From: Ogataea parapolymorpha DL-1 | Taxonomy: Eukaryota; Ascomycota; Pichiomycetes; Pichiales; Pichiaceae | Direction of reading: 5' to 3' | Assembly: GCF_000187245.1 (NCBI RefSeq) | Contig: NC_027862.1 | Coordinates: 930,001 to 994,000, forward strand | Length of the DNA: 64,000 bases | Shown: one piece after another, positions 17,544 to 25,392 of the stretch | How positions within the stretch are numbered: position 1 is the stretch's first letter | How the letters are laid out: every line of letters begins with the position of its first letter | Notes under the pieces: generated by a model | Told to the model about the DNA's origin: nothing | The model's input: only the letters and a program-made list of their open reading frames with translations | The model's database searches: none | Translations under genes and position numbers: made by a program

Positions 17544-18794
17544 ATGTTTAGATCGCGTCCCAGACTGCTTTTCGCGGCCATCAAGCCCAGACGACCGATG
17601 TCGTATTGGAATGTGGGGGCCAACATCAAGCATTTCCGTCACGCGATGAGAAACTCGGACTCTCCATCGCTCGCCGTGCGTCTGCTGTATCTGGGCGGAA
17701 TCGCAGCAGGCCTCAACCTGGCCTTTAATTCAATGCTCTTTGTGCTGACCAACCTGTACATGAACGAGCTGGAAACAATCTCATGGGGCTTTGGTTTTAG
17801 GGCTAACAGCGAGTTCAAAAACGGCCTTGCCAACGAGATGATTGTTAACGATCCGAAAAAGGCCAACCAGCACTACTCTAACGCTCTGAAGCTCATCAGT
17901 AAGGCCAATGGATTAGAGGAAGACGAGCTGCTTGGATATCAACAGCTCGACAGGCATTTACAACAAAAAGACATTTCATATATCTCGAGCTACAGCGATC
18001 TTGTGCTACGCTATGCGTTGACGCTTGGCTCCAAGAGCCGAGACCGAGCAGTGGAATGCATCATGTACGCGCTCAAATTACAGGATAGATATGGAGAAAA
18101 AGCACAAACAGAAGTGGGGGCTTACTCGCTCCGAAATTTGGGTCTTCGCTACCTTGCAGACGTCGAGAAAGAGGACAAGCGTGTGGATACGGCAGTAAAT
18201 ATGCTCACGGAGGCCATTCAAGTGATGCAGAATCATGAATTTTCTCATTCGTTAGGGCCCGACGAAATTCCACCGACAGAAACTTGCTCGTCGCAACTAG
18301 TTTCCTCAATTGTTGAACTGTGCGTTCTGTACGCTTCGACGCGTGAGCCAACCTACGTGAACAAATCATTCAAGCTGCTTGTATCGCTGCTGACAAATCT
18401 CGAGAACGAGTCGCGTGCGCTCGCAAAGAGCTCGCAGCCAGATGCTAAAAATATCAAGTCAGATAAGATCCCACTTGTCAAGCTGCAACTCAGTGAAATA
18501 CTATGGTACAAAGGACAACATGGGCCTGCACTGGAGTTTGCGAAAGAGTCAGCGTTTGAGGCAGATTTGTTCTCCCGAGACAATGCAAACAGCGCAAAAA
18601 TCGCCAAAGTCGGCTACCAAAATCTTGCTACCATGTACTCTGAGCTAGGAGACAATGAGGCGGCCGAGCTGTGCATGCTGAAAGCCAACCGCATTGAGAT
18701 TCCTGTCTCTGCGTTCGCTGCACCTTCGCGAACCGTCAGAAACACTGTTTTGCGGCATTATCTTGGGCCCTGGAGCGTTGCATTTTTCGCTTAA
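17544..18794 (+). CDS. TPR-like mitochondrial membrane protein (possibly Mgr3 family)
   Basis: The 416-residue protein starts with a basic, arginine-rich leader that looks like a mitochondrial presequence. One hydrophobic segment follows near residues 50-75. The rest is helical and TPR-like: SEFKNGLANEMIVNDPKKANQHYSNAL, VECIMYALKLQDRYG, TAVNMLTEAIQVM and a final YQNLATMYSELGDNEAAELCMLKA. This layout resembles Mgr3/Fmp24, an inner-membrane adaptor of the i-AAA protease, but no diagnostic residues were found and the assignment is tentative. It lies 45 bp after the acetyltransferase-like gene. Confidence 0.6.
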   Translation: MFRSRPRLLFAAIKPRRPMSYWNVGANIKHFRHAMRNSDSPSLAVRLLYLGGIAAGLNLAFNSMLFVLTNLYMNELETISWGFGFRANSEFKNGLANEMIVNDPKKANQHYSNALKLISKANGLEEDELLGYQQLDRHLQQKDISYISSYSDLVLRYALTLGSKSRDRAVECIMYALKLQDRYGEKAQTEVGAYSLRNLGLRYLADVEKEDKRVDTAVNMLTEAIQVMQNHEFSHSLGPDEIPPTETCSSQLVSSIVELCVLYASTREPTYVNKSFKLLVSLLTNLENESRALAKSSQPDAKNIKSDKIPLVKLQLSEILWYKGQHGPALEFAKESAFEADLFSRDNANSAKIAKVGYQNLATMYSELGDNEAAELCMLKANRIEIPVSAFAAPSRTVRNTVLRHYLGPWSVAFFA

Positions 18795-18900
18795 ATAATT
18801 TGCTCAGGCTGTGCTTATTCTATTATCATTTATTTGGGTAAAACGAGCAAATTACGTCCTGAGTATATATAATGAACCTTCCCGCTCTTTCCTCTGTCTA

Positions 18901-20592
18901 ATGTTGGTCGCCAGAGATTTGGAAGTGTTAGATGGTGTGCACTGCATTGCCGATATGGACACTGAGTATTACACGATGCTTATGAATATGTCCCAGGCAG
19001 CTATTCCTTGGGCACATTTGGCAGTGTATGGCAAGTACGTCACGTATCTGCTCGTTGGAATCGTGTTTGCCGGTACCATAAAACACTATGTCTTTTCTAA
19101 CTACGACGTGGATCGTGTGAGAGGTGGACCCGCACGGATCATGGAAAAACTGACTGCCTACAGTCGATTTATTGTTTATCGTCGGTTACCCTCCGAGATC
19201 TGCCACCTTCTCGGTCTGCCGTCCTCTGTGGGCAGTCTTTTGCTGATAGGACTTGTCGCCCTCTACAGCTTGCTCTGGTGCTTTGTTCCGCACCCTTACT
19301 ATCGCGCCTGTATGGGATTCGGCTCGCCGCCGCTGGCTATTCGATCTGGTATGATGTCGACGGCTTTTGTCCCGTTCATATTTATAATGTCAGGAAAAAC
19401 CAACATCATTGGCTTCTTGACAGGCATTTCGCACGAAAAGCTCAACAAATACCATCAGACAGCGTCCATTTTGTGCTTGTTCTTTGGATGGGTCCACGCC
19501 ATTCCTTTCTACATACAAAACTCTAAGGAAGGCGGAACGGCCAGAGTACGTCAGGAAATGGATAGGGCACCAATCTATACTTCAGGAATCCCCCCGATCA
19601 TCTTTTTGACACTGCTTTGGGTGGGTTCGCTCCAAATCGTGCGGCGGTTCTGGTATGAGGCATTCGTGTCGCTGCACTGGGTGCTCGCGGTTGGCTTCTA
19701 CATCAGCTTGTTCTACCACGTTTATGGCTTGCTCAACGCCGACAAGTACATGATGGCTACCATTGTGATTTGGTGCGCCCAGTTATTATACAGATGGTTT
19801 GTCAAGGGCTATTTGAGACCCTCCAGACTCATGAGAACTGCCGCTGCCAGGGCTCGCAGAATCGGTACAACCGACCAGAAATGTATGGAGGTTCTTGTTG
19901 AGACCCCTATGAAGTGTGATCCAGGTCAGCATATTTTCCTGAGAACGCTTGATAAGAAAGTTGCAGAACTGCATCCATTCTCGGTAATTCCTTCGTCCAG
20001 CGGCTTCAAAATGATTATCCGCGCCTACGACGGGTTCACAAAACACCTTTACGACTCTTTAGAATCGCCACGTGATCTCAATGTGCTGGTGGACGGACCT
20101 TACGGCGGTGTTGCGCGAGACGTGCGCAGCTTCTCGAATATATATCTGCTGTGTTCCGGATCCGGTATCGCGTCCTGTCTACCTTTTATCATGGCCTATG
20201 CAAAGCTGATCGGCATGCCTGCTGTGCCGTTGCGCACAATCCGGCTGGACTGGACCTTGAGACACGCAGACGACGTGTGCTGGATTGAACAAGAGCTGGA
20301 TTTCATCAGGGATTGTTATGGGCCTCTGCTGAAGAACGGGGCTTTGGATATTCACATCTACTGCTGTTCTGGTGAGACTGAGAAAATGAACGTATCCGGT
20401 TTCGAATACCACAGCTACAAGCCTGTGGTGGCCGACATTGTGAAGTCTTTCCAGCTGGGTAGCACCAACTGTATTATCTGTTCTGGTTCGAAGAGTTTAA
20501 AGGACCAGGTCGGAAATGCAGCTGCCAGACTGCAGTCTCAAGTGGGCAATGTCCGCGAGGTGTATCTCCACACCGAAGAATTCAGTTTCTGA
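18901..20592 (+). CDS. Ferric-reductase-type transmembrane oxidoreductase (FRE/NOX family)
   Basis: The protein moves electrons from NADPH through FAD and two hemes across a membrane. It has a multi-pass ferric-reductase domain with two His pairs spaced for bis-heme binding (KYHQ with GWVH; SLHW with FYHVYG), an FAD segment HPFSVIPSS, and an NADPH-binding segment LLCSGSGIASCLPF, ending in an Ile-Cys-Ser-Gly-Ser motif and a C-terminal aromatic. It most resembles the shorter Fre8/Fre-like reductases lacking a long exoplasmic domain. The ATG at 18901 gives 563 residues, but a TATATATAA at 18864-18872 is only 29 bp upstream, so the ATG at 18955 (545 residues) may be the true start. The substrate, iron, copper or oxygen, is not determined. 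Confidence 0.85.
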   Translation: MLVARDLEVLDGVHCIADMDTEYYTMLMNMSQAAIPWAHLAVYGKYVTYLLVGIVFAGTIKHYVFSNYDVDRVRGGPARIMEKLTAYSRFIVYRRLPSEICHLLGLPSSVGSLLLIGLVALYSLLWCFVPHPYYRACMGFGSPPLAIRSGMMSTAFVPFIFIMSGKTNIIGFLTGISHEKLNKYHQTASILCLFFGWVHAIPFYIQNSKEGGTARVRQEMDRAPIYTSGIPPIIFLTLLWVGSLQIVRRFWYEAFVSLHWVLAVGFYISLFYHVYGLLNADKYMMATIVIWCAQLLYRWFVKGYLRPSRLMRTAAARARRIGTTDQKCMEVLVETPMKCDPGQHIFLRTLDKKVAELHPFSVIPSSSGFKMIIRAYDGFTKHLYDSLESPRDLNVLVDGPYGGVARDVRSFSNIYLLCSGSGIASCLPFIMAYAKLIGMPAVPLRTIRLDWTLRHADDVCWIEQELDFIRDCYGPLLKNGALDIHIYCCSGETEKMNVSGFEYHSYKPVVADIVKSFQLGSTNCIICSGSKSLKDQVGNAAARLQSQVGNVREVYLHTEEFSF

Positions 20593-21173
20593 TTTTTGGA
20601 GAACAGACCCTGCTAAACTTGTTTTATAGTTAAATTATCTAGCAATTATATATCTGATCCTTCAATTGGTAGAAAGCTGACTTGATGACGCCACGGCGGA
20701 AAAATCACTAAATGTTTTGTATAAATGATTACCAACGACGGAAGAAAGACTTTGGTTCTTACTCCCTTACCACCTTGGGAGCTCTTTCCTCAGATCAGTA
20801 GCTTTATGAAATTTGATACAATACGATTGTTTCCATGTAACACTGTGGGCATTGTCTCTATTTGTTGATTATGTGACAAAAAGATTATAGCTCGATGTAG
20901 ACCCTTATCTAAAATTTTCCACTAGCTCTCTGTAGCGTCATTATATCTATGCCATATAAAATCCTGACGTGACAAATAGGCTTTGCAGGTTGGTGCTCAT
21001 ACTGTTCCTCGCATAGGTGCAGTCCACACTGGCACGTTATTATCTCACAGATAATGTTGCCTGCAAAAAAGGTAAACGGATGATTTTGTCCACGTGACAA
21101 AATCCTTGAAATTTTAATTTAAGCTCCACCATTTTTCGATATTCAGCTGACAGATTGAAATACATGAAAATCA
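20593..21173. other. 581-bp interval, mostly featureless
   Basis: Terminator of the reductase gene and promoter of the coiled-coil gene. No tRNA boxes, no conserved small ORF and no repeat were seen. The one clear structure is the CACGT-centred inverted repeat at 21083-21103, listed separately. Confidence 0.5.
21083..21103. promoter_or_regulatory. Perfect 8-nt inverted repeat around CACGT
   Basis: The arm ATTTTGTC (21083-21090) is followed by CACGT and then GACAAAAT (21096-21103), an exact reverse complement of the first arm. A CACGTG E-box core (21091-21096) sits at its centre, 70 bp upstream of the coiled-coil gene start. Confidence 0.7.
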
Positions 21174-21872
21174 ATGTCTGCGTTGTATGAGCAGCAGATT
21201 GCGATGAAAAACAGGCGGCGCGTGCTTGACCTGGAGGTGGACACCTATGTGAAGCTCAAGAGCAGGCTACTGGGGTATCTTGCTGCTGCACGTGAGAACA
21301 GACTGGTTTCTGTGGATTCAGAGGAGCTGAGCAAAGCACAGGCCGAATTGGATCTGGCGCGGTTCAGAACAAATCTGAACCTCATGGTGGACTCGCTTAA
21401 GTACAAGAATGCAAGCAAGGACGCCGAGGCGATGGAGGTGTCTATCAACGCCAAGCTGCTCGCGTACATCGACAAAGAAGTGGACGAAAGCAAGCAGCTC
21501 ACAAAGAAAATCGAAAATGCCAAGGAGCTGCTGAAGAACCGTCGCAAGATCAACTCCGTTGTCCAGCAGTATCTACGTCGCTCGCGCACAATCACATTGA
21601 CCAGAGAAGAGATCGAGACGCTTTTTGGTGAGGAGATCGACGCGGCGTCGATCGTGAAAAATGGTCGCGAGGTCAGCAATAACGTTTACGAGTTCCAGCT
21701 CAGCAGCGCCTCGTTCCAGCAGAGTTTCCAGCAGTTGACGGCCCAAATAGATGCCAAGATTGCCGAGTGCGACAATTTCAGGACGCAGATCGAGGAGAGC
21801 AAGCGCAAATGGGAAGCTCTTGCTTCTAAGCTCTCCGAGGTCCTCACACAGATACAGCATATAGAGATATAA
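21174..21872 (+). CDS. Coiled-coil protein, possibly THOC7/Mft1-like THO subunit
   Basis: The 232-residue protein is almost entirely helical with long heptad-like stretches (about 1-130 and 185-232). The middle segment, IENAKELLKNRRKINSVVQQYL followed by LTREEIETLFGEEI, mirrors the THOC7 pattern of an AK-rich helix, KNR, and an ETLKELEALG-like helix. THOC7 (Mft1 in S. cerevisiae) belongs to the THO complex in mRNP assembly and export. The match is a pattern, not a strong identity, so other coiled-coil proteins (kinetochore, splicing) remain possible. It converges on MRPL4, 16 bp away. Confidence 0.55.
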   Translation: MSALYEQQIAMKNRRRVLDLEVDTYVKLKSRLLGYLAAARENRLVSVDSEELSKAQAELDLARFRTNLNLMVDSLKYKNASKDAEAMEVSINAKLLAYIDKEVDESKQLTKKIENAKELLKNRRKINSVVQQYLRRSRTITLTREEIETLFGEEIDAASIVKNGREVSNNVYEFQLSSASFQQSFQQLTAQIDAKIAECDNFRTQIEESKRKWEALASKLSEVLTQIQHIEI

Positions 21873-21888
21873 TTTTAACTATGTACAT

Positions 21889-22740
21889 CTATTCAGCCTC
21901 AAGCGACTCCAGCTTTTCCTGCACAAAGCCCTGGACAACCTGGACCTCTTTGGAGGCAGGAATCACAATATCGTTCTCTCTATACTCGTCGATCTTGGCA
22001 CATGCCTCAGCCACACCTTCTGCGCTCGCGCTCTCTTCAAACAGAGTGTACAGCTCTGCCACGTCTCTGAGGGGCGCCAGGTCTGTGCGGCCGATTTGCT
22101 CGGCAAACCTGTCGAACTTGAGCTGGCCGATGTATTTAACACCTTCGACAAATCTGAGATCGACCTTGAAATCTGCGTCCAGAAGCTCTGGAATGCCAAA
22201 AATAGCCTGCTGCAGTCTCTCTAGCTTGTCATACCACTCGTCTGTCTCAACATTTTCCGCCGTAAGGTACTTTTCTCTGAACTCTTGCAAATACTGGTCT
22301 CCATTGACTTTGAACTCTTTCTGAGCGTTTTTCAGCGCATGGTCGCGTTCCGTCAGCACCTGCTTGATTCTCCACATGGACTTGTGAATTTCCTCGTTCA
22401 GCTTCTGGTAATCGCCGCCGACTGGGTTGTCTCCCTGCTGGCGAAAGATGTAGATTTCTCTCTCCAATTTATTGCGCTCTTTCAAGCAGACATGCCACAG
22501 ACCGTGCAAATCTTCCCATGACTTTCGTCTAAGCTCCTGCACAGACCATGCTCTGCCAGTAAAGGCGACCTCTGACTGGTCTCTGACGAACTTCTTGTCG
22601 TGGAAGAACTGCCACAGCGGATGGTCCTCCTTCACAGTGATGTTGTTTATGGTCGGCAGAATAGGTGGTCTCAGCTTAACGGTAGGCGGAATCCGCTTTC
22701 TCGCTGCTACTAGCGCAGTCGTATGGAAATGGCGGGACAT
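21889..22740 (-). CDS. MRPL4: Mitochondrial large-subunit ribosomal protein uL29m (MRP-L47 family)
   Basis: The 283-residue protein has a short basic N-terminal leader (MSRHFHTTALVAARKR). It then shows the MRP-L47/uL29m core: HPLWQFFHDKKFVRDQ, GRAWSVQELRRKSWEDLHGLWHVCLKERNKL near residues 62-93, and the helical MWRIKQVLTERDHA. The long helical C terminus is typical of yeast Mrpl4 (319 aa). It sits near the exit tunnel of the mitochondrial ribosome. Its start is 90 bp from the divergently read RSO55-like gene, also for mitochondrial translation. Confidence 0.92.
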   Translation of the reverse strand: MSRHFHTTALVAARKRIPPTVKLRPPILPTINNITVKEDHPLWQFFHDKKFVRDQSEVAFTGRAWSVQELRRKSWEDLHGLWHVCLKERNKLEREIYIFRQQGDNPVGGDYQKLNEEIHKSMWRIKQVLTERDHALKNAQKEFKVNGDQYLQEFREKYLTAENVETDEWYDKLERLQQAIFGIPELLDADFKVDLRFVEGVKYIGQLKFDRFAEQIGRTDLAPLRDVAELYTLFEESASAEGVAEACAKIDEYRENDIVIPASKEVQVVQGFVQEKLESLEAE

Positions 22741-22830
22741 GGAGAAAGATTAATGTTCGATGATTTCTTCAAATAATTTTTCAGCTAGCTGTGGCGAAGC
22801 CGGTGGCTGGTGGTGCACTTTTAATAAATC

Positions 22831-23289
22831 ATGTTCAGACGTTTCTGTCAGTGTGTCCAGGCCACGCGGCAATTGGCGACAAAAATACCCCGAGCGAACA
22901 AGCTACCGCCGCGGCCAAAGCTCAATGAGGACGAGATCGCCGAGAAATTCATTAAGGGCGGCTCTGGCAAGGGCGGCCAGAAAATCAACAAGACCAACTC
23001 GAAAGTGCAACTAACACACATTCCCACAGGGCTGGTGGTCACATCGCAGGCTACACGGTCGCGCGAACAGAACCGCAAGATTGCGCGCGAGCTGCTGGCG
23101 GCCAAAATCGACGAAATGCGCAACGGCGAGAAAAGCAGGGCCGCCATAGTAGCCCTGCGCAAGAAGATGGTGAAAGAGCGTGCCAAAAGGAAGACCAAGG
23201 CTAAATATAGAAAGCTTGATACCACATCTGACCACGATGGCCAATGGGACGCGGTCGTCGACCTAGACGAGGACGAACGAAAAGTGTAA
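22831..23289 (+). CDS. RSO55: Mitochondrial GGQ-domain release/rescue factor (RSO55/C12orf65 type)
   Basis: The 152-residue protein has a mitochondrial-type leader and a class I release-factor catalytic domain. The GGQ motif is Gly48-Gly49-Gln50 in GSGKGGQKINKT, followed by VQLTHIPTGLVVTSQATRSREQNRKIA and a strongly basic helix (KKMVKERAKRKTKAKYRK). It lacks codon-recognition domains, as in ribosome-rescue factors of stalled mitochondrial ribosomes (Rso55 in yeast, MTRFR/C12orf65 in humans). ICT1/Pth4 is the alternative, but the short acidic tail and length favour Rso55. Confidence 0.88.
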   Translation: MFRRFCQCVQATRQLATKIPRANKLPPRPKLNEDEIAEKFIKGGSGKGGQKINKTNSKVQLTHIPTGLVVTSQATRSREQNRKIARELLAAKIDEMRNGEKSRAAIVALRKKMVKERAKRKTKAKYRKLDTTSDHDGQWDAVVDLDEDERKV

Positions 23290-23320
23290 TTCACAAACTC
23301 AAATACATACTAGCGAAAAA

Positions 23321-25051
23321 TCACTGTTTTATCTTGCGCATATTCTCCAGCTGTGTTCTGTAGTCATGTTCTCCGTGGTACAGCTCCAGCAGCGAGTTAA
23401 GATGGCTGTCGTTTTTACCCAGCCATTCCAATGCCTTGTTGGACCAGACACCAGGTTTTTGAACAAGCAGTTCTTTACCGTTGGTGTCGAGATAGTTCTT
23501 GATACAGTCAAGAACGAGATTGCGTCTCGAGTTGCATCTGTGGAACAGGAAGATGATGTAGTACTCCTTGATTCCAAGGCTGGCCAATTGGGAAAATAGC
23601 GTTTTTGTTGTGACGGTGACCTGCGGATCCAGAGTCTTATCGAGCTGCTCTAAAAACGACTCTTTGCGTGGGAGCACGTCGGCAAGATCAATCGGCGGAC
23701 CCTCGTTCTTCAACGACAGCGCAAAGCGTGGATCCGAGAAGTACGTCGTAGGTTCGTCGACAAACTCCAAAGGCGGCTGCATACCTTCGATCGCAGGGTC
23801 GATGTTCGCAGAGCTGCTCCGCTGGTCGCGTTTCGCTCTCTTTGCCGGAGGCCCGTCCTGCTCTTCTTGTCTAAAGTTTTTAAACGCAGTTACCAGATCC
23901 TGGTTGGCCTGCTGCGCTGCCATGGCGATCGACTGCTCGATCTGCTCCTGCGGCGTAGGACGCAAAAATTGGTTTTCTGGCCGAGGGGCGGGCACAAACT
24001 CCGGCTCGACAAGGTCCGACGCTTCCATTGTCTCCAGATTTGCATCCAAAAACTCATTCCCCTCGGGAATATTGGGGAAATACAGTTTTGGACCAGATGC
24101 TCTTTTCAAATGTTTTCTGGCATTCAGCCAGTCCTTATTTGCAGAATTTGCTGGCTGAGGCTCCTTGTCCTGTCTGATCTGCATGATGCAGTACTTGAGG
24201 TAGTTGGCAATACCAAAGAGACTCAAAAAGTTCTTGTATCTCTGTCTCCAGGATTCGGAGGTATGTCTGGGATGAGAACTAGCGTAATTGTCAAAAAAGC
24301 CGGTAGGAAAATTAATAATCTCAAAGCCCTTTTCGTCTGTCGTCGGTCTCAGCTTCATGTAGATTGTTCTGCACATTTCGAAATCCTCCCACGCAGAAAA
24401 GTTGGTGGTTTTCTTCTTGATATCGTAGTCCCGAATATAATTACCGTTGGCGTCTCTCAGCAACTCCTTATTGGGTCCAGCCTTGTAAACATACTCAATG
24501 TCGTACTTGAGCGTACGAATCCGCTCTCGCAAGGACGCAGCACTGCGGTTTCGCTCCTTGAAGAAATCTAGCTCGGCGATATCCTTGTAAATTTGGTGGC
24601 CCTTGTAGCCCATCCAGGGCCGTTTCCTGATTTCCTCAAACAATACATTATCCTCCTCCTGAGTGAAATATCTCATTGTGGCAGGACTGCTGATATTGGT
24701 AAGAGGACTGGGCGCTGAGGGTTCCGCCGGGTTGTGAATCTCGTAATCTGATAGATTCTGGATGCCATGGGTAATCGATTTTTGCACAAATTCGTATCTG
24801 TAAACATGGAATCGCTTAAGATCCTCGCTCATCAGAAATTCTTCAGACGAAAGTATCACGGTGTCCTTGCTGACGCCGGCAACCACATGGCCGCCATTAT
24901 TTTCGATAAGATTGATTAGCTGTTGATTTCTGTCAAGTGGCGGATAAAGGTAGAACTTCATTGGCTTTCCGGTGGCATCAATAAACACGTCGGATTGTGC
25001 CGGCCCTGCACCAGGGTACTGGGCGATCTGTTGGTGCAGCATGCTATCCAT
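23321..25051 (-). CDS. RAP1: Rap1 telomere/transcription protein
   Basis: Rap1 binds double-stranded telomeric and promoter DNA. The 576-residue protein has a BRCT domain (about 28-105), a first Myb-type DNA-binding repeat (about 125-185, RYFTQEEDNVLFEEIRKRPW), a second Myb-like repeat (about 215-290, NFSAWEDFEMCRTIYMKL through ESWRQRYKNFLS), a basic cluster PPAKRAKRD near residue 410 and a helical C-terminal RCT domain (about 475-570). A second ATG at codon 4 could be used. Ogataea polymorpha is reported to carry two Rap1 paralogues (Rap1A, Rap1B); which one this is cannot be settled here. PRM10 is divergent, 341 bp away. Confidence 0.92.
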   Translation of the reverse strand: MDSMLHQQIAQYPGAGPAQSDVFIDATGKPMKFYLYPPLDRNQQLINLIENNGGHVVAGVSKDTVILSSEEFLMSEDLKRFHVYRYEFVQKSITHGIQNLSDYEIHNPAEPSAPSPLTNISSPATMRYFTQEEDNVLFEEIRKRPWMGYKGHQIYKDIAELDFFKERNRSAASLRERIRTLKYDIEYVYKAGPNKELLRDANGNYIRDYDIKKKTTNFSAWEDFEMCRTIYMKLRPTTDEKGFEIINFPTGFFDNYASSHPRHTSESWRQRYKNFLSLFGIANYLKYCIMQIRQDKEPQPANSANKDWLNARKHLKRASGPKLYFPNIPEGNEFLDANLETMEASDLVEPEFVPAPRPENQFLRPTPQEQIEQSIAMAAQQANQDLVTAFKNFRQEEQDGPPAKRAKRDQRSSSANIDPAIEGMQPPLEFVDEPTTYFSDPRFALSLKNEGPPIDLADVLPRKESFLEQLDKTLDPQVTVTTKTLFSQLASLGIKEYYIIFLFHRCNSRRNLVLDCIKNYLDTNGKELLVQKPGVWSNKALEWLGKNDSHLNSLLELYHGEHDYRTQLENMRKIKQ

Positions 25052-25392
25052 GGTGCTGCGAGTGTGTTTATCGGCGATCAGGTTTGTGTGAGGAGGGTGT
25101 TGGTGTTAAGTGTATTTTTGTAAACAATTAATTTTTATTTTACTGTATTTTTTGGGTTTTTTTTTCCAGCCGGACTAGGTTATGAGCCTGGGACAGCCGA
25201 AACTGGATGGTCCTCCAAAGCCGCCCGGCCGGCTCAATTCGTCTACTTTTGTGCTAGCCTCGCTCTAAACCTAATCCATCTGTTTGGACACCCAAGGCGG
25301 TGCTTAAGTTTTCTTCCAACTATCACCGCCACAAGCCTAGAGCGAACTTTAACCACTCGCTTATCTTATCTCGAAAACACAATATTTTTCGC
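25052..25392. promoter_or_regulatory. Divergent promoter region, RAP1 / PRM10
   Basis: 341 bp with a poly-T tract (25159-25167) and a GC-rich GCCGCCCGGCCGGC patch near 25220-25235. No coding signal; the frame of PRM10 stays open into this region, but without an ATG before 25393. Confidence 0.5.

Noticed and set aside
18811..18900. Longer reductase frame starting at a GTG
   Set aside because: No ATG before 18901, and the segment overlaps the TATA element and the terminator of the gene before it.
20683..20688. TGATGA resembling a snoRNA C box
   Set aside because: No D box at a suitable distance, no terminal stem and no guide-like sequence could be identified.
20909..21100. 63-codon minus-strand frame rich in Cys and His
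   Set aside because: It lies in the promoter region of the coiled-coil gene, has no recognisable family pattern, and overlaps the palindromic regulatory element.
25300..25392. Longer PRM10 reading frame
   Set aside because: The upstream extension begins with GTG, not ATG, and its residues are not membrane-protein-like; the ATG at 25393 is used instead.
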